Part shown: piece after piece, positions 1 to 10,249 of the stretch
Layout: every line of letters starts with the position of its first letter
How positions within the stretch are numbered: the stretch's first letter is position 1
From: Mesostigma viride
Taxonomy: Eukaryota; Streptophyta; Mesostigmatophyceae; Mesostigmatales; Mesostigmataceae
Assembly (NCBI GenBank): GCA_009746045.1
Contig: RPFO01000167.1
Span: 1,612,659 to 1,655,158, forward strand
Direction of reading: 5' to 3'
DNA length: 42,500 bases
Notes under the pieces: model-generated
Seen by the model: only the letters and a program-made list of their open reading frames with translations
Databases searched by the model: none
What the model was told of the DNA's origin: nothing
Made by a program: the position numbers and the translations under genes

Positions 1-760
1 GTCCAGGGGTGGCCCTTAGCGGGTGTGGCCCTTAGCCGGGTGGATTACCTTGCTGGTTCAAAGGAGAGAGTAGATACGACAAGCAGGCTCGTTTCTACTC
101 TTGCGGATTCTACACAAACCAAAATGCCGTACTCAAAACTGGCGAATGGAGGCGGTTTAACGAGTACGCCATGTCCAGATTTAATTATCGAGGGGTCGAA
201 ATGGGTAAGGTTGGACAGATACCTGTCCGCCGTACAGTGTCAACGATACGGAGTATCTGACTCCGAGTTGGCTTCATCCCTGCACGGCCGACCAGCTCGA
301 CAGTGATGGAGCAATCGCACGTTGTCGCTGGTCATGGTGAAAAGGGAAGGGAGAGATGCACGGAGGACCGAGGGACTAATATGAAGTGCGTGCACCAGCG
401 AGTGGCTCACGCCGTGCTTACTGTAGCCAGAAAAGTCCGAGATAATGCAGGCAATCGTTGGCATGGAGTGATAACCATGGGGAGGCATAAGTTTCTTGAT
501 ATTTAGCACTGCTTAGCTGCGTGGCTGAACAAGTGCGCCTTCCATGGCGAGAATGCTTGGTGAAAATGTTGATAGGAGTTTCCGGCATGTCGGTCGTTGC
601 TATGCCGACTGCCAGGGCGGTTAAATTATGACAGCCATGTCTCGATGTCTAAAGTGAGTTTATCCATGGTCATACCCTCCTCGAATGGTACCGCTGACTT
701 GTTCGCCAGAGGGCCCGTCTGAGTTTTCTCTGAGTACAGCCTGCCTGACAGTCTGTCACC
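1..760. other. 5' intergenic stretch, no gene recognised
   Basis: Short open frames occur on both strands but none resembles a known protein or has a convincing start. Bases 9-41 hold two near-identical 16-17 bp units containing GGCCCTTAGC. The last 150 bases are probably the promoter and 5' leader of the gene starting at 761, but no clear TATA box is seen. Confidence 0.5.
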
Positions 761-1234
761 ATGGGGCCAAAGGCGGTAAGCCGAAACTTGAAGAGGCGCC
801 CTGGAATGGTGATCACAATCATGCTCATGTCGATTGTGTCCATTACCCCCTACATATATCACCGGCTCGCGGAGGGTGAAGACACGCTGTCGCCATTCGA
901 CGACACCAATGATCTCGAGAGACTGCATGAGGCGCAGGGAAAGGTGCTGTGGGATGAGGCTACCCGCAGCCCTGGCCTTTCTTCGTATTCCGCAAAAGAC
1001 CGTGGCCTGGAGCCGACTGCGTCCACCGACAGCGGCGACAGGGAGGGTGACGCCTCTGTACCGTCCCTCGGGGAGACGGAACAAGACGACTCTTCGGACG
1101 CGACTGGGGCGTTGACACCCATGCCTGGAGTGAACCAAGCCGGATCGCAAACAGGCATTGGGGAGTCCGTCCAATTTACGGACACGGCTGATGTGAGGGG
1201 GTTTGTTCACTCGGGCCTGCAAGGCAATATGCCT

Positions 1235-1265
<31 letters not shown>

Positions 1266-4200
1266 CGTCTCAAGGCATTCCGAGCGAGCTGATGCCACAG
1301 GGCCATGCGCCTGCACAAGGGTTGCGTCTGCCTGAGGACACCGCGTCCAGTTCCCTGCCGTTCCCCAACAGCATCACGACAAGGGACGCGGGCAGCACCA
1401 GGGACCCTGGTCTCGTGCCCCCTGCGGGCGGCGCGACTCATGCCTCCGGGGCGACGGGGGCCCAGGGGGCGGAGGCGAAACTGTCAGGCTCGCAGCCACA
1501 GGCCTCTGCCCCTATGGGGGATGCCCGGCCTGGCTCGCTTCAGAGTGCCAGTGGGTCCTCAGCAAGGGGTGGCACGTTGCCACCTCAGCAGCAGCAGCAA
1601 GGGGTTGCGTCATCCCACGGTTCCCAGCCCTCAGCCAGCTCTACTCGCACCAGTGGCGATGGTGGCGGTGGTGGCGGTGGCGGCGTCTCGTTCTCTACTG
1701 CTTCTGTGTCCTCCACGCATGGGGCATTCTCATCGGTGCCTCCCCACGGCACCGGCGGGCACGCTACCGGTACTGCCAACGTCCCTCACGCTGCCAGCCC
1801 CCACGTTGGTACTTTCGGCCGCAACGGTACCCACGCAGTGAAGACCGACTCGGGTGTCCATGCCACAGCGCATGCACCCACCCCAATGCTTGCATCCTCG
1901 ACCTCCTCACAACCACCCCCTCTTGCTAAGGGTGAGCGCGAGAGAGCCCCCCTAGCCTCATCTCCTGTTCATGCTGACAAGCATGCACATGGGGGAGACG
2001 GAGCCAAGGGTCAGCACCACCGCGGGGAGACCACAGGGTCCCTCGCCCACACAAGCGGTGGCAAGAAGGCGGGCAGTAAGCTGGTCTCGGCGGAGGGGGA
2101 GGGGATCCTGCATAAGGGGGTGGATGGCACACATGGCAAGGGGGGGCATGGTGGCGGTGGCGGCAGTAGTGTCGCTGCTGCCACAGGTCACGGGCATGCT
2201 ACCGGCCACACCGCCAGTAACAGTGTTGGCAGTGGCAAGTCTGGAGGTAGCACCTCTGGCCATGGCCATGTAGGGGAGGGCGCACAGGGTGATGCTAATT
2301 ATAGCCCCAAAGATGCCAGCAGGGAACGAGGGCATGTTGCTGGCTCAGGTGGCAAGGGGGGCAGCAGTGGGGGGATGGGGGGCTCGGGGTCAACCACAGG
2401 GGGAAATGGGGGCATCCGACGGGCGTCACCAGGTGCTGGGCTTAATGCTGGCGCTGCTCACGGCAGCGGGGGACAGGGGGGAAGTGGCGGCGGGCAGCAC
2501 CTTGAGGGTGGCCATGTTGGCGGCATCAATGGGGAGGGCAATCGTGAGGGGGCCCATGGTGGCATGAGTGGCAGCAGCAACAGCAACAGCATCAACGATC
2601 ATGCGGACAGCAACAGCAAAGGCAACGGTGGCGTGGGGGTTATCACCGCGCCCGCCCCCGCGCCTTTTGACCAGTACCACAACCCGGCGCACATCGCCCG
2701 CCTCGCGGCGCAAGTATTAGAGCTCATGAAGGGCGGCTCCGGGGACGACGACGACGATGGCGCGCTCGTGCACGAGCGGCCGCACCGCATGTCCGTGGGC
2801 ATGTTCCGGGGCGGGGACCGACATAACGAGGTGGAATTGACTGAGGTCATCGCCGAACGGGTGGCACAGGGGGTGGACCTGAAGCTGAGCGCGAATGGGC
2901 AAATGAAGGCGCGGGAGGCCTCGTTTCTGGACCTCGTGACGAGCGCGGGGGGGTCAACGAGCCATGGGGGGGGAGGGAGTGGGCTGGGGGGGCCAATTAA
3001 TGGGGGCGGCGAGGGGGGCGGCGAGGGGGGCCGCATGCTGTACTTGCCCAAGGGGACCAACCTCAAACTGACGGGAGACGGGAAGCTACCGGTGGAAGAG
3101 CAGTCACGGCGCGCCGGTCCGCTGCTCCTCAACCTGCCCCCGGGGACCAACCTCAAACTGACGAGCGACGGCAAGCTGCCATCGGCGATCAGGGAGACGC
3201 ACGGGCAGGGTGTCCGCCTGGAATCTCTCAAGGTTCCCCTGGGGACAAATTTGAAGCTGACGAGCGACGGGAAGCTTCCGGCCGTGTTTGGAGCGGGCCA
3301 CGGCCAGCCGGGCAGCCTGCAGGCGCTCCTGGTGCCGCTGGGTACCAACCTCAAGCTGACGAGTGACGGCAAGCTGCCGTCGGCGTTCAGCAACGCGCAT
3401 GGCCAGGTGCCGATCCAGGTGCCCCTGGGAACCGACCTGAGGCTCTCGGCGGACGGGACGCTGCCCTCTGCGTCCTCCTCGGGGGCGGCGCCAGCATCAG
3501 TCCGCGATAGTGGGCATCATGGGGGCGGGGACGGGGCAGCGGGTGTACTTGTGGGCCAGGGGGGGGCTGAGGGAGGGTCGCACGGGGGTGCATCGGTGGG
3601 TGGTGTCGGGGAAACTAGGGGGTTCGGGGGGGGAGGCGCGGGGGCATCATCCAGCGGGGCAGGGTCGTTGCTGGTGGTCCCTGCGGGGGTGAACCTCAAG
3701 CTTTCCGCGGATGGCAAGCTGGAGCCCTTTTCGTCGGGCCACCAGTCGAGCAGTGCCAGCGGCATCGGCTCAAGTAATGGCGGCAGCGGTGATCCGGGCA
3801 AGAATAATGCTGGTGGTGGTGAGGGCGGTGGGGACCAAGGGGGCGTCTTGAGGGTGACGGACGACAGCCGGGTGGTGGGTGGTGCCGACCGTTGGAAGGC
3901 GGCAGCGCTCGCAGAGGCCGAACGCAAGCGGGCAGTCTCCCTTCTGCCGTCGTCCGGCACGGTCGCTGTAGCGCACAGCGACCCGCTCCTGGACAAGGCG
4001 CTCTCGTCGTGGCATGCGGCGCATGACCCTGGCAACGGGCAGATATTGGGCGAGCTGGAGGCCATTAGTGGGGACAAGGTTTCCTTGTCGCCTTCCTCGA
4101 GGCCTTCTTCTCTCGCTGCCTCATCATCCCCTGCCCTTTCTGCCTCGTCCTCCCGTGCTCTCTCGGGTTCGTCATCGGGGACTGATGTTAATTCTGGCGC

Positions 4201-6345
4201 GCATGGCGTCCAGGGCGGCGCCCACCCATCCCCCTCTTCGTCTTCTTCATCTGGCTCTGCCTCCTCCCTCTCGTCCGCATCCTCCGTACCTTCTGCTGGC
4301 ATCCCTTCTGCGTCCTCTTCCTCGCATAGTCCCAACGCCCATGCCGATGACGACAGAGGGGCCAGAGGAGTACAAGGGGGAAGCCCCGGCGGGGGAGGGG
4401 CAACGGGAGGAGGAACGGAGGGCGGTGGCGGTGGTGCGGGGGACCGTCATAAGTCTGGAGCTGGGGTGAACACGCACGCAGAGGCCCATGCCAAGGGGCC
4501 AGCCGCGGTGGGCCATTCGTTAACCTCGGGTCACGGCCACAGCGAGCACGCATCCCTTCCCTCCAAGTCGGGATCATCTGCGGGGATGCATCTGGATGGC
4601 AAGCCAATGGGATCAGATGGCAGCAGCAGCAGTAAAGCAGCTAGCTTTGATAAGGCGGCTCTGTCAACTTCGGGCGCCAGCAAGGCAAATGTCCTGGCGG
4701 CGGCAGGGGCTCACCGCGAGGGGGCCGGCGGGGGTGGCGGGCAGCAGGGGCGGCGCGGGCTGGCTCACGAGCATGCCCTTACTGCCGGGAGTGACCTGGT
4801 GGCTGCGGTCACTGTGACGAAACAAGCAGCAGGCGCAAGTACCGGTGGGTCCCTTATGGTTGGCGTGATGGCAAGGGACCACAATATGGACGGGGGCGAA
4901 ACCCATCGAACCGGTTTTGACAGGCCCGGCGCTCCACCACTTGAGGGTGATGCATCTTTTGTGGCCAAGAGCAAGGTCAAGCCCTGGGGCTGGCACGCGT
5001 TGGATGCGGTCCTACCGGAGACGTTGCAGCTGGAGGAGCACGCGGTGGGGGGCGACGTCAGGATTACGGATGAGCAACGGCCGCTTGGAGATGCCAGGAT
5101 TATGGATCCTGGCGCCGCCAGGCCCTTGGGTGTCGCCAGAGTCACGGATGGGGAAAGGTCCTCTCTGGCCCATTCTGGCGCTGGTGTGGATGCAGCAATG
5201 ACAAATCACGACCGGTCACCCGCCCACCTTCCTGACAGTGCGAAGGGTGGGGAGGGGCCACACCAGGGGGCACACGGCGCGAGCCGTGACGGCGCCGGCA
5301 GTGACGGGGAAAACTCTGCCACGTCGGCCGCGTGGAAAGCGGGCGCGGCCGCGTTTCAGTGGGGGGCTGCATATACGGCGGTGGGTGGTGAGGGGACGGA
5401 TGCTAGCAGTGGTGGGGATGGTGTAGGGGTGGGGGGGGGGGGAGCAGTGGAGGCGTGGAGCCGGGTGTCAACGTGGCGGGTTCTGGCGGTGCCTTGGTGG
5501 GCAGTGGCAGGGGGAAATGGGCCCGAGTCAGCCAGGGGGCGGACGAGGACGGCTTTTCTGGTCTCAATGCTGGCGATGGTGGCAGCCCAGGCGTGAATGG
5601 GGATGCCCGTGTGGAGGATGCGGGTCGGGGTGGAGCAGGGGCGGGTCATGGTGACGTTGGTGGCAGGGAAATAGGCGGCGGGGTTGTTGCGGGTGATGGT
5701 AGCGGGGAAACGCTGGAGGGTCATGCCTCATTAGGCACGATGGGCGCTGGGGATGGCGGGGGTGACGGGATGGCTTCCGAAAATGCTGGGGTTTTCGGGG
5801 CTGCAGTCAACATTATAAATGACCACAATAAGGGTGAGGGGGGCTCTGCAGGCGATGATGAGTCGGTGCGTATGGCAGCAGAGATGCGCCGTATTGTGCA
5901 GGCGCAAGGCGGCGTGCTGGCCCCCGGCTCGCAGCTGCTCAAGGACCTCAAAGGCGACCTGCTGCAAGGGCGGTGGGTGAGTGGGGCACCGTTGGTGACG
6001 GGTGGCGGCAGCGACAGCCGAGGGGTGAACCGGAGTAAGGCCCCTGGGTCAGCTGGCCCTCGGAGCGGATCTAGCTCGGCGACGTCGGGCGGAAGTAAAG
6101 ACACTCGTGGCGTCACCAGCAGTAGAAGCAGCAGCGGAGGCACGCATGGGGCCCTGCGACGGGGCGGCGGGGTTAGTGGGCCAAACGGTGGGAATGGAGG
6201 GGGGGAGGGGATTGGCAACGGCAGGCGGGGGGTGAGGAAGCGGGGAGGGAATAGTCGGGGTGGCAGGCCCGGGGGCGTGCTCGCAGCCGGCCGGCCAGGC
6301 CAGGGAGGCGTGAAGCGGGTTTCCAGGGGAAGTGCTGGCTCCTGA
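761..6345 (+). CDS. Giant Gly/Ser/His-rich membrane-anchored protein with GTNLKLTSDGKLP repeats (frame broken at poly-G)
   Basis: Function not recognised. An ATG in good context (CACCATGG) opens a 1,611-codon frame with no visible intron. Residues about 16-34 form one hydrophobic segment after a basic N-terminus, as in a signal anchor, so the bulk probably lies in the secretory lumen or outside the cell. The rest is low complexity: ten glutamines at 159-168, poly-Gly, GH-, GS- and S-rich tracts. Between residues 701 and 988 seven copies of a 16-residue motif occur. The frame becomes Trp/Arg-rich after a 12-G run at 5431-5442, while the -1 frame carries on in the same Gly/Ser-rich style to a stop at 6343-6345. 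One gene of roughly 1,860 codons with a one-base shift in the G run is therefore the likely reading. Neighbours give no hint of function. An extracellular matrix or cell-wall role is only a guess. Confidence 0.65.
2861..3724 (+). repeat. Seven-copy protein repeat x-P-x-G-T-N-L-K-L-T-S-D-G-K-L-P
   Basis: Copies begin at residues 701, 762, 792, 825, 858, 887 and 973 of the 761 frame. Consensus is [LV]-P-x-G-[TV]-[ND]-L-[KR]-L-[TS]-x-[DN]-G-x-L-P. The middle copies are 29-33 residues apart; the outer ones are more diverged (V-D-L-K-L-S-A-N-G; V-N-L-K-L-S-A-D-G). DNA differences among the central copies are largely synonymous (ACC/ACA, AAC/AAT, CTC/TTG, AAA/AAG), which supports this frame being translated and selected. 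I know no named domain with this motif. Confidence 0.8.
5431..5442 (+). other. 12-G homopolymer at the frame break
   Basis: Twelve consecutive G. Reading in the 761 frame goes out of style just after this run, whereas the frame entered by one extra G (or two fewer) runs to 6345. This could be a base-calling error, a polymorphic slippage site or a true mutation. Confidence 0.7.
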
Positions 6346-6855
6346 CCCGATGGGTTGGATGGTCAGGTCCAAGTATTGATGTGGGAGGATGGGGTTTGAA
6401 GGCTCATGACTCAATGAGGTGGACGATCATCAAATTGGCCACCATCAACTGGACCTTTGACCAGCCTTCAGGACCATCACATTTACGATGGCCCAACGTT
6501 GATGCCAGTGGATGGGGTCAAGGTGGCTGGTTTGTGTGGGGTTCACAGCGAAAGCTGCTCTTGCCGTCATGGGTTGGCAACGAGGTCGGCTGCTCACTGG
6601 CCATTTGTTGCTGAGAACAGGCTCTTTGGGGAATACGTCACGGGATGGCTGTGGGAGGTTGAATAAGAGCCCCAGGAAGGTCCCCGAATAATTCCTGAGA
6701 ACCTGTCTACAGGCATGGTGTTAGGGATGCCGCCTGCCTGGCCTACCCTGCTTCGTTGATAGGAGCAGAACGCTGCAGCTAACAAGCCCCTAGTTGGTTG
6801 TTTTGTAGGCCGATCCCCCAGCTTTAGGGTCTTGAGCGTGTATGGATGGACGCAT
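6346..6855. other. Intergenic, nothing recognised
   Basis: Presumably holds the 3' UTR of the upstream gene. No AATAAA or clear TGTAA signal stands out, and no protein similarity is seen in either strand. Confidence 0.4.
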
Positions 6856-7243
6856 TGTTACGAGCCGCAGCAGCGACTCCGAAAGATCCTAGTCTAGCAT
6901 GAGTTACGCCTGAGTGGACCCGGAATCTGCTATCCGCGAGGACTACGGGAATGTAGCCCTGAATTCTAGCTAGTGGGTGAAAATACTAGCTAGGCCCTGA
7001 ATGCACAACTAGATAAATTATGCATTTACATGGAATGCACAAGGGCGTTAGTGCAGCCCAGATGTGACCCCTGGTTTGGCAGACGAGTTTTACTCAAGAC
7101 GATTTCATTCCAAACCAAAGATGCGGAAGCCATTGCCACCTACAACATTTGTCCTAGGATGTGCAACGCCAGCGGGCCAGCTGTGGGCCGAACCTCTAGC
7201 GCCGCAACCCCTACGCAATATCAGCCGTAGATTTACACGTGAT

Positions 7244-7293
7244 ATCCGCCAGTCACGTGTCTATTAATTAATTAATTAATTAATCCGCCAGTC
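7244..7293 (+). mobile_element. 28-bp LINE 3'-tail insertion with 11-bp target duplication
   Basis: ATCCGCCAGTC occurs at 7244-7254 and again at 7283-7293. Between them lie 28 bp reading ACGTGTCT followed by TTAA-type tail. The same ACGTGTCT-plus-tail sequence is found at 9250-9284 and, inverted, at the 3' end of the element at 20672. It is best read as an extremely 5'-truncated retrotransposition event. Confidence 0.7.
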
Positions 7294-7352
7294 TGGCACC
7301 CCGGTACCTGGTAGTCCCGGGTGCAGACCAGTAAACACACCAAACCGAAGGC

Positions 7353-8020
7353 AAAGCCACGGGACGTGGACCCTCACCGCCGACCTGGCCCGCAAGCTGA
7401 ACGGCGCGGTCACCAGCATGCTGCGTTCCATTTTCAGAGTAGGATATGCTGCTCATGTCCGCAATGAGGACCTGTACCAGGGCATGCCCTATATCACCAG
7501 CACCATTAAGCAACGACGCCTGCAGCTAGTAGGGCACCTAGCTCGCACCAACCAGGTAGACACCTCACGTGGCCCCCCCGCAGGATTGCGACCAGCCCAG
7601 CCTGGCCGGCACCTCCTGACGTGGGCGGGGCCCAGTGATGTTAGACGCCGCAAGGCCCGCACCTTCAAAGAACAGCTAGTAGAGGACATGGGGGGCCTAG
7701 GCCTCTCCGTAATTTGGAAGAAGATGATGGACAAGGCCAAGTGGGCCCAGGTCATAGAGGACAACGAGCCCCCCCCAGTGGGGAAGCGCCCGCGTGTGCA
7801 ATCCCGTGGGAGGCACGCCAGATAGCTCCCCTAGGGCAGCGTGCGGCTGCCTAGATAGATGTTGTAGTTAGAATGCTGTTAGATAGATGTAGTATGTAGC
7901 CAATGTAGATAGATTAGACCGGTAGGACTGTTTGCACCCATCCATGTCCATCCATCGGGGTTAATGCTCCGTGACTCCCCAACGGGAGCACGAGTCTAAT
8001 TAATTAATTAAAGCCACGGG
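7353..8020 (+). mobile_element. 5'-truncated LINE with 11-bp target duplication
   Basis: AAAGCCACGGG at 7353-7363 is repeated at 8010-8020, directly after a TTAATTAATTA tail. The insert, 7364-8009, holds the end of a reverse-transcriptase ORF and a 3' UTR ending in a hairpin (stem GTGCTC-like at 7966, GAGCAC at 7986). It sits inside the LTR at 6856-8180. Truncation falls exactly at the start of the T-W-T-L-T motif. Confidence 0.85.
7364..7825 (+). pseudogene. C-terminal tail of LINE reverse transcriptase
   Basis: The open frame runs from the truncation point without a start codon to a TAG at 7823-7825. It reads T-W-T-L-T-A-D-L-A-R-K-L-N-G, then M-L-R-S-I-F-R-V, an I-K-Q-R-R-L-Q-L-V-G-H motif and a terminal W-K-K-M-M-D-K-A-K-W. 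This order (T-W-T-L-T...L-D-G...M-L-R...R-R-L...G-H...W) is the well-known region after the RT domain of many non-LTR retrotransposons. The RT catalytic core and endonuclease are missing, so this copy cannot move by itself. The frame is intact over this stretch, which suggests a fairly recent insertion. Confidence 0.8.
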
Positions 8021-8180
8021 TAACTGGGCCTACTGATGGAATAACTCGGCCAAGTCCCCGAATCTAACAGAATAACTATCGAAAGTCTCAAACAATATCA
8101 AAATGACTTTCGACTGACCAAACTTATTTATTTTAGGAATTGTACGTACGCCCAAACAGGGGTTAGTTAGGGCCGTAACA

Positions 8181-8195
8181 CTCCTCCCCCTCCCC
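8181..8195 (-). promoter_or_regulatory. Polypurine tract beside the 3' LTR
   Basis: On the minus strand GGGGAGGGGGAGGAG immediately precedes the LTR start TGTTACGG, the position and composition expected for the plus-strand primer of an LTR retrotransposon. Only about 100 bp of internal sequence remain before Penelope-like sequence resumes. Confidence 0.6.
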
Positions 8196-8264
8196 GGGGG
8201 ACGATGGCTATCGTCCGACCCGGGGGTGCACCAGGAAAACCACCACAAACATGGAAAATTCAAG

Positions 8265-8484
8265 AGAAAACCAAAACAAAGTCATACCAACGGGTTGCTG
8301 TGTACCAGCTAGAAACCATCATCATACCATGCATATACACGTGCAGGTGGTTGCGCCCGTGAGGCCTACGTGCATACAGACGAGTAAGGAGGCTATCTAA
8401 ACGAGCTTTCAAATCGTGCAAATCTAGTGTGCATGGTATATAGAGTGACCAGTGAAATCATAGGTGGCTATGGGCATAGGTATA
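8265..8484 (-). pseudogene. Penelope-like element: RT motif A and following segment
   Basis: On the minus strand one frame reads A-T-Y-D-F-T-G-H-S-I-Y, matching the Y-D-F-[TS]-x-[LM]-Y motif A of Penelope-like reverse transcriptases; the Asp codon is at 8457-8459. After a frameshift a second frame continues L-K-A-R-L-D-S-L-L-T-R-L-Y and S-S-W-Y-T-A-T-R-W, ending in TGA. This is the continuation of the RT pieces at 9046-9711 beyond the foldback element. Stops and shifts show it is dead. Confidence 0.55.
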
Positions 8485-9045
8485 AGTTAGGTTATGGTGT
8501 GCATGCGGAAATCTTTTGCCACTCGGCTTCTAAGGTTTCGCACAATACTACCAGCGATAACCACTCGCTGACCAGTACACTCAAGTTCATGCCGGATATT
8601 GTGCGAAACCTTAGAAGCCGAGTGGCAAAAGGTTTCCGCACAATATTAACCTAACTAAAACCTAGGCTCTTGGGGCGAGGACGAATCACTAGGCTCGGAA
8701 CACCCGTAGATATGAATATGATCGAATATGAGCGCTCCTGTGCGCAAACATGATGTGCATATGAGCCGGGTGCCAAATCGGGACGAATTATTCCCCAAAT
8801 AATCCGCTTCCGATCGAGTGGATTCGAACCTGCGCCCCGCTGGCAAGGGTCAAGGTCTTAGTTAGGTTAATATTGTGCCACTCGGCTTCTAAGGTTTCGC
8901 ACAGTATTACCAGCGATAACCACTCGCTGGTACACTCAAGTTCATGCCGGCATGAACTTGAGTGTACCAGCGAGTGGTTATCGCTGGTAATACCGTGCGA
9001 AACCTTAGAAGCCGAGTGGCAAAAGGTTTCCGCACAATATTAACC
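8484..9045. mobile_element. Foldback/MITE-like element with two palindromic ends
   Basis: Hairpin one has perfect 34-bp arms at 8514-8547 and 8597-8630. Hairpin two is a 144-bp palindrome, arms 8877-8948 and 8949-9020, with one mismatch and no spacer. Both hairpins share the outer arm (GCCACTCGGCTTCTAAGG...). Inside them AACCTAACTAA at about 8649 and its inverse at about 8860 form a further inverted pair, and the two ends carry TTAGGTTA and its inverse. The unit splits the Penelope-like RT between its second and third motifs. No transposase is present, so it would depend on a partner. Confidence 0.7.
8820..8830 (-). other. Pol III B-box-like motif
   Basis: The minus strand reads GGTTCGAATCC, a perfect B-box consensus, in the centre of the foldback element. 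The flanks do not pair as a T-stem and no A box is seen, so it is not a tRNA gene. It may be a tRNA-derived SINE relic or chance. Confidence 0.3.
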
Positions 9046-9711
9046 TACCTGTATGCGCTTCTCTGCTGCTGTCTTAGAACGGCTAAGGGCGGCAAGGCGT
9101 AGGCGTACTTGGGCTGAGTCTATGACGATCCAACTACCAGCGCATTCATACCCGGCATTCGACAGCACCTCCACCCAGAATGCATTGGCTTCGGGGAGAA
9201 GAGCATTCAAAGCATGGCAGATGAGTTTCGATAGAGGCATCAGTGGGGCATCACGTGTCTATTAATTAATTAATTAATTAATTAATCAGTGGGGCGAAAT
9301 GCGACGCAGCAATGGTGCGCAAAGCAACAGGAGTTTTGTGCAGCTTAAGAGTGAGATACAGATATGGGTTCAACGTAGTGGCGGTGGCGCGTCACTGCCG
9401 CTTAAGGAATGCCCGAGCAACAATGTTTTGGCTGTGCAGAAAAGCCCGATGAGCAGCAGTGAGACTGGCTGTGGACTGTGCACGCTGAACATTTAGGTAG
9501 GGCTGGACGCCAACTCGTGTTGCAAAGTAGCAAGGTAGTGCTTCTTGCAGATAAAAGCAAAGTTGTTGGCACTAGCTCTTGTCAACACACGTGATGATAA
9601 AGTCCCACGAGCACTTGTTAAGTCGTCAAGAAGTGCTAGCTTTATCTGTGGTGTTGAGCCAGATGGTGCGGTGGACCTGCCGGAGACGCGGTATAATCAA
9701 GCCTTGTGAGA
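9046..9711 (-). pseudogene. Penelope-like element: reverse-transcriptase N-terminal motifs
   Basis: Minus strand. Around 9640-9490 a frame reads N-N-F-A-F-I-C-K-K-H-Y-L-A-T-L-Q, like the first RT motif of Penelope-like elements. After a frameshift and a stop, 9375-9296 reads Y-L-Y-L-T-L-K-L-H-K-T-P-V-A-L-R-T-I-A, the K-[LI]-H-K-x-P...R-x-I motif. It continues past a small insertion as L-S-K-L-I-C-H-A-L-N-A-L-L-P and a W-I-V-I-D-S-A-Q-V segment. It joins the GIY-YIG part at 15537-16943 across the LTR element, whose CGTGC duplication marks the seam. Frameshifts, stops and three insertions make it non-functional. Confidence 0.7.
9239..9295 (+). mobile_element. 35-bp LINE 3'-tail insertion with 11-bp target duplication
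   Basis: ATCAGTGGGGC occurs at 9239-9249 and 9285-9295. The 35 bp between are ATCACGTGTCT plus a TTAA-type tail. Removing the insert and one duplicate restores the Penelope-like RT reading frame across the site, which confirms it as an insertion. Confidence 0.75.
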
Positions 9712-9716
9712 CGTGC

Positions 9717-10248
9717 TGTTACATCCCGATCCGGACAGTGCGAAAGATCTAATCTAGTATAAGGTGCAGTTTAATAAGCCAGCATAGCCGCGCATCCGCG
9801 TACCGCGATAGCAAGCAAAGATCGCAGTAAATTGACTAACTGAGCCGCGGTTTATCCTCAGCTAGGCCTTATAGCATGATTAATTAATCTAGCTATATAA
9901 CACGGCATGTCATGAGGCAAATGACATCCGGATTAGTGCCCCTTGGTCTGAGGGAGTCGTCAACACTCGTTTCATTAATCATCAAACCAAAGAGAGCGAG
10001 TCCATCGTCCTCAGACCAATTTCACCCAGCTGCGCTACCAAGCTGGCAAGTTGGTGTGCAGGCACGCCGACATGCGCGCCGATCTTCCAGAGACTGCCGT
10101 CAGGCCCCTTGGAATAGGTTCTGTCTGACGCCTAGGGCCGGCCCGGCCGGGCCTAGATTAAGATCTCGTACTTCTGGCTAGGCCCAAAATAACTGGTCCG
10201 AAACACACAAAGTACCAAATAAACACACAAAGCCGGTCCCGAACTTAG
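9717..10248 (-). repeat. 3' LTR (partial)
   Basis: Near-identical to 14856-15376 with only a few substitutions and small indels (for example TCTAAT versus TCTATT, CACCCAGC versus CACCTAGC, and an extra CCGG before TCCCGAAC). The match stops at 10248, so the outer segment next to the polypurine tract has been lost. Confidence 0.8.
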
Positions 10249-10249
10249 A

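Larger units (their letters stand above)
6856..8180 (-). repeat. LTR (3' LTR of a minus-strand retrotransposon), interrupted by LINE insertions
   Basis: On the minus strand it begins TGTTACGGCCC and ends GTAACA. It matches in patches the LTR at 14856-15531: the GGGCCGT-ACA end, the block with CTATCGAAAGTCTC followed by ATGACTTTCGACT, and CGAAAGATC-TAGTCTAG near the other end. With the two inserted LINE pieces removed, its length is about 630 bp, close to the 676 bp of the intact LTR. A polypurine tract abuts its start, so it is a 3' LTR. It is older and more diverged than the other two copies. Confidence 0.6.

Noticed and set aside
3517-4335. Long minus-strand frames (also 626-1441, 2599-3393 and 5721-6218) opposite the Gly/Ser-rich gene
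   Set aside because: Pro/Ser/Arg-rich shadows of a high-GC sense frame. Synonymous variation in the repeat supports the plus strand.
8780-8865. tRNA gene on the minus strand around the GGTTCGAATCC box
   Set aside because: T-stem bases do not pair, and no A box or cloverleaf could be drawn.
9912-10181. Duplicate 70-89-codon ORFs in the two LTRs (also 15051-15263)
   Set aside because: Lie within LTR sequence on the strand opposite to the element; no motif.
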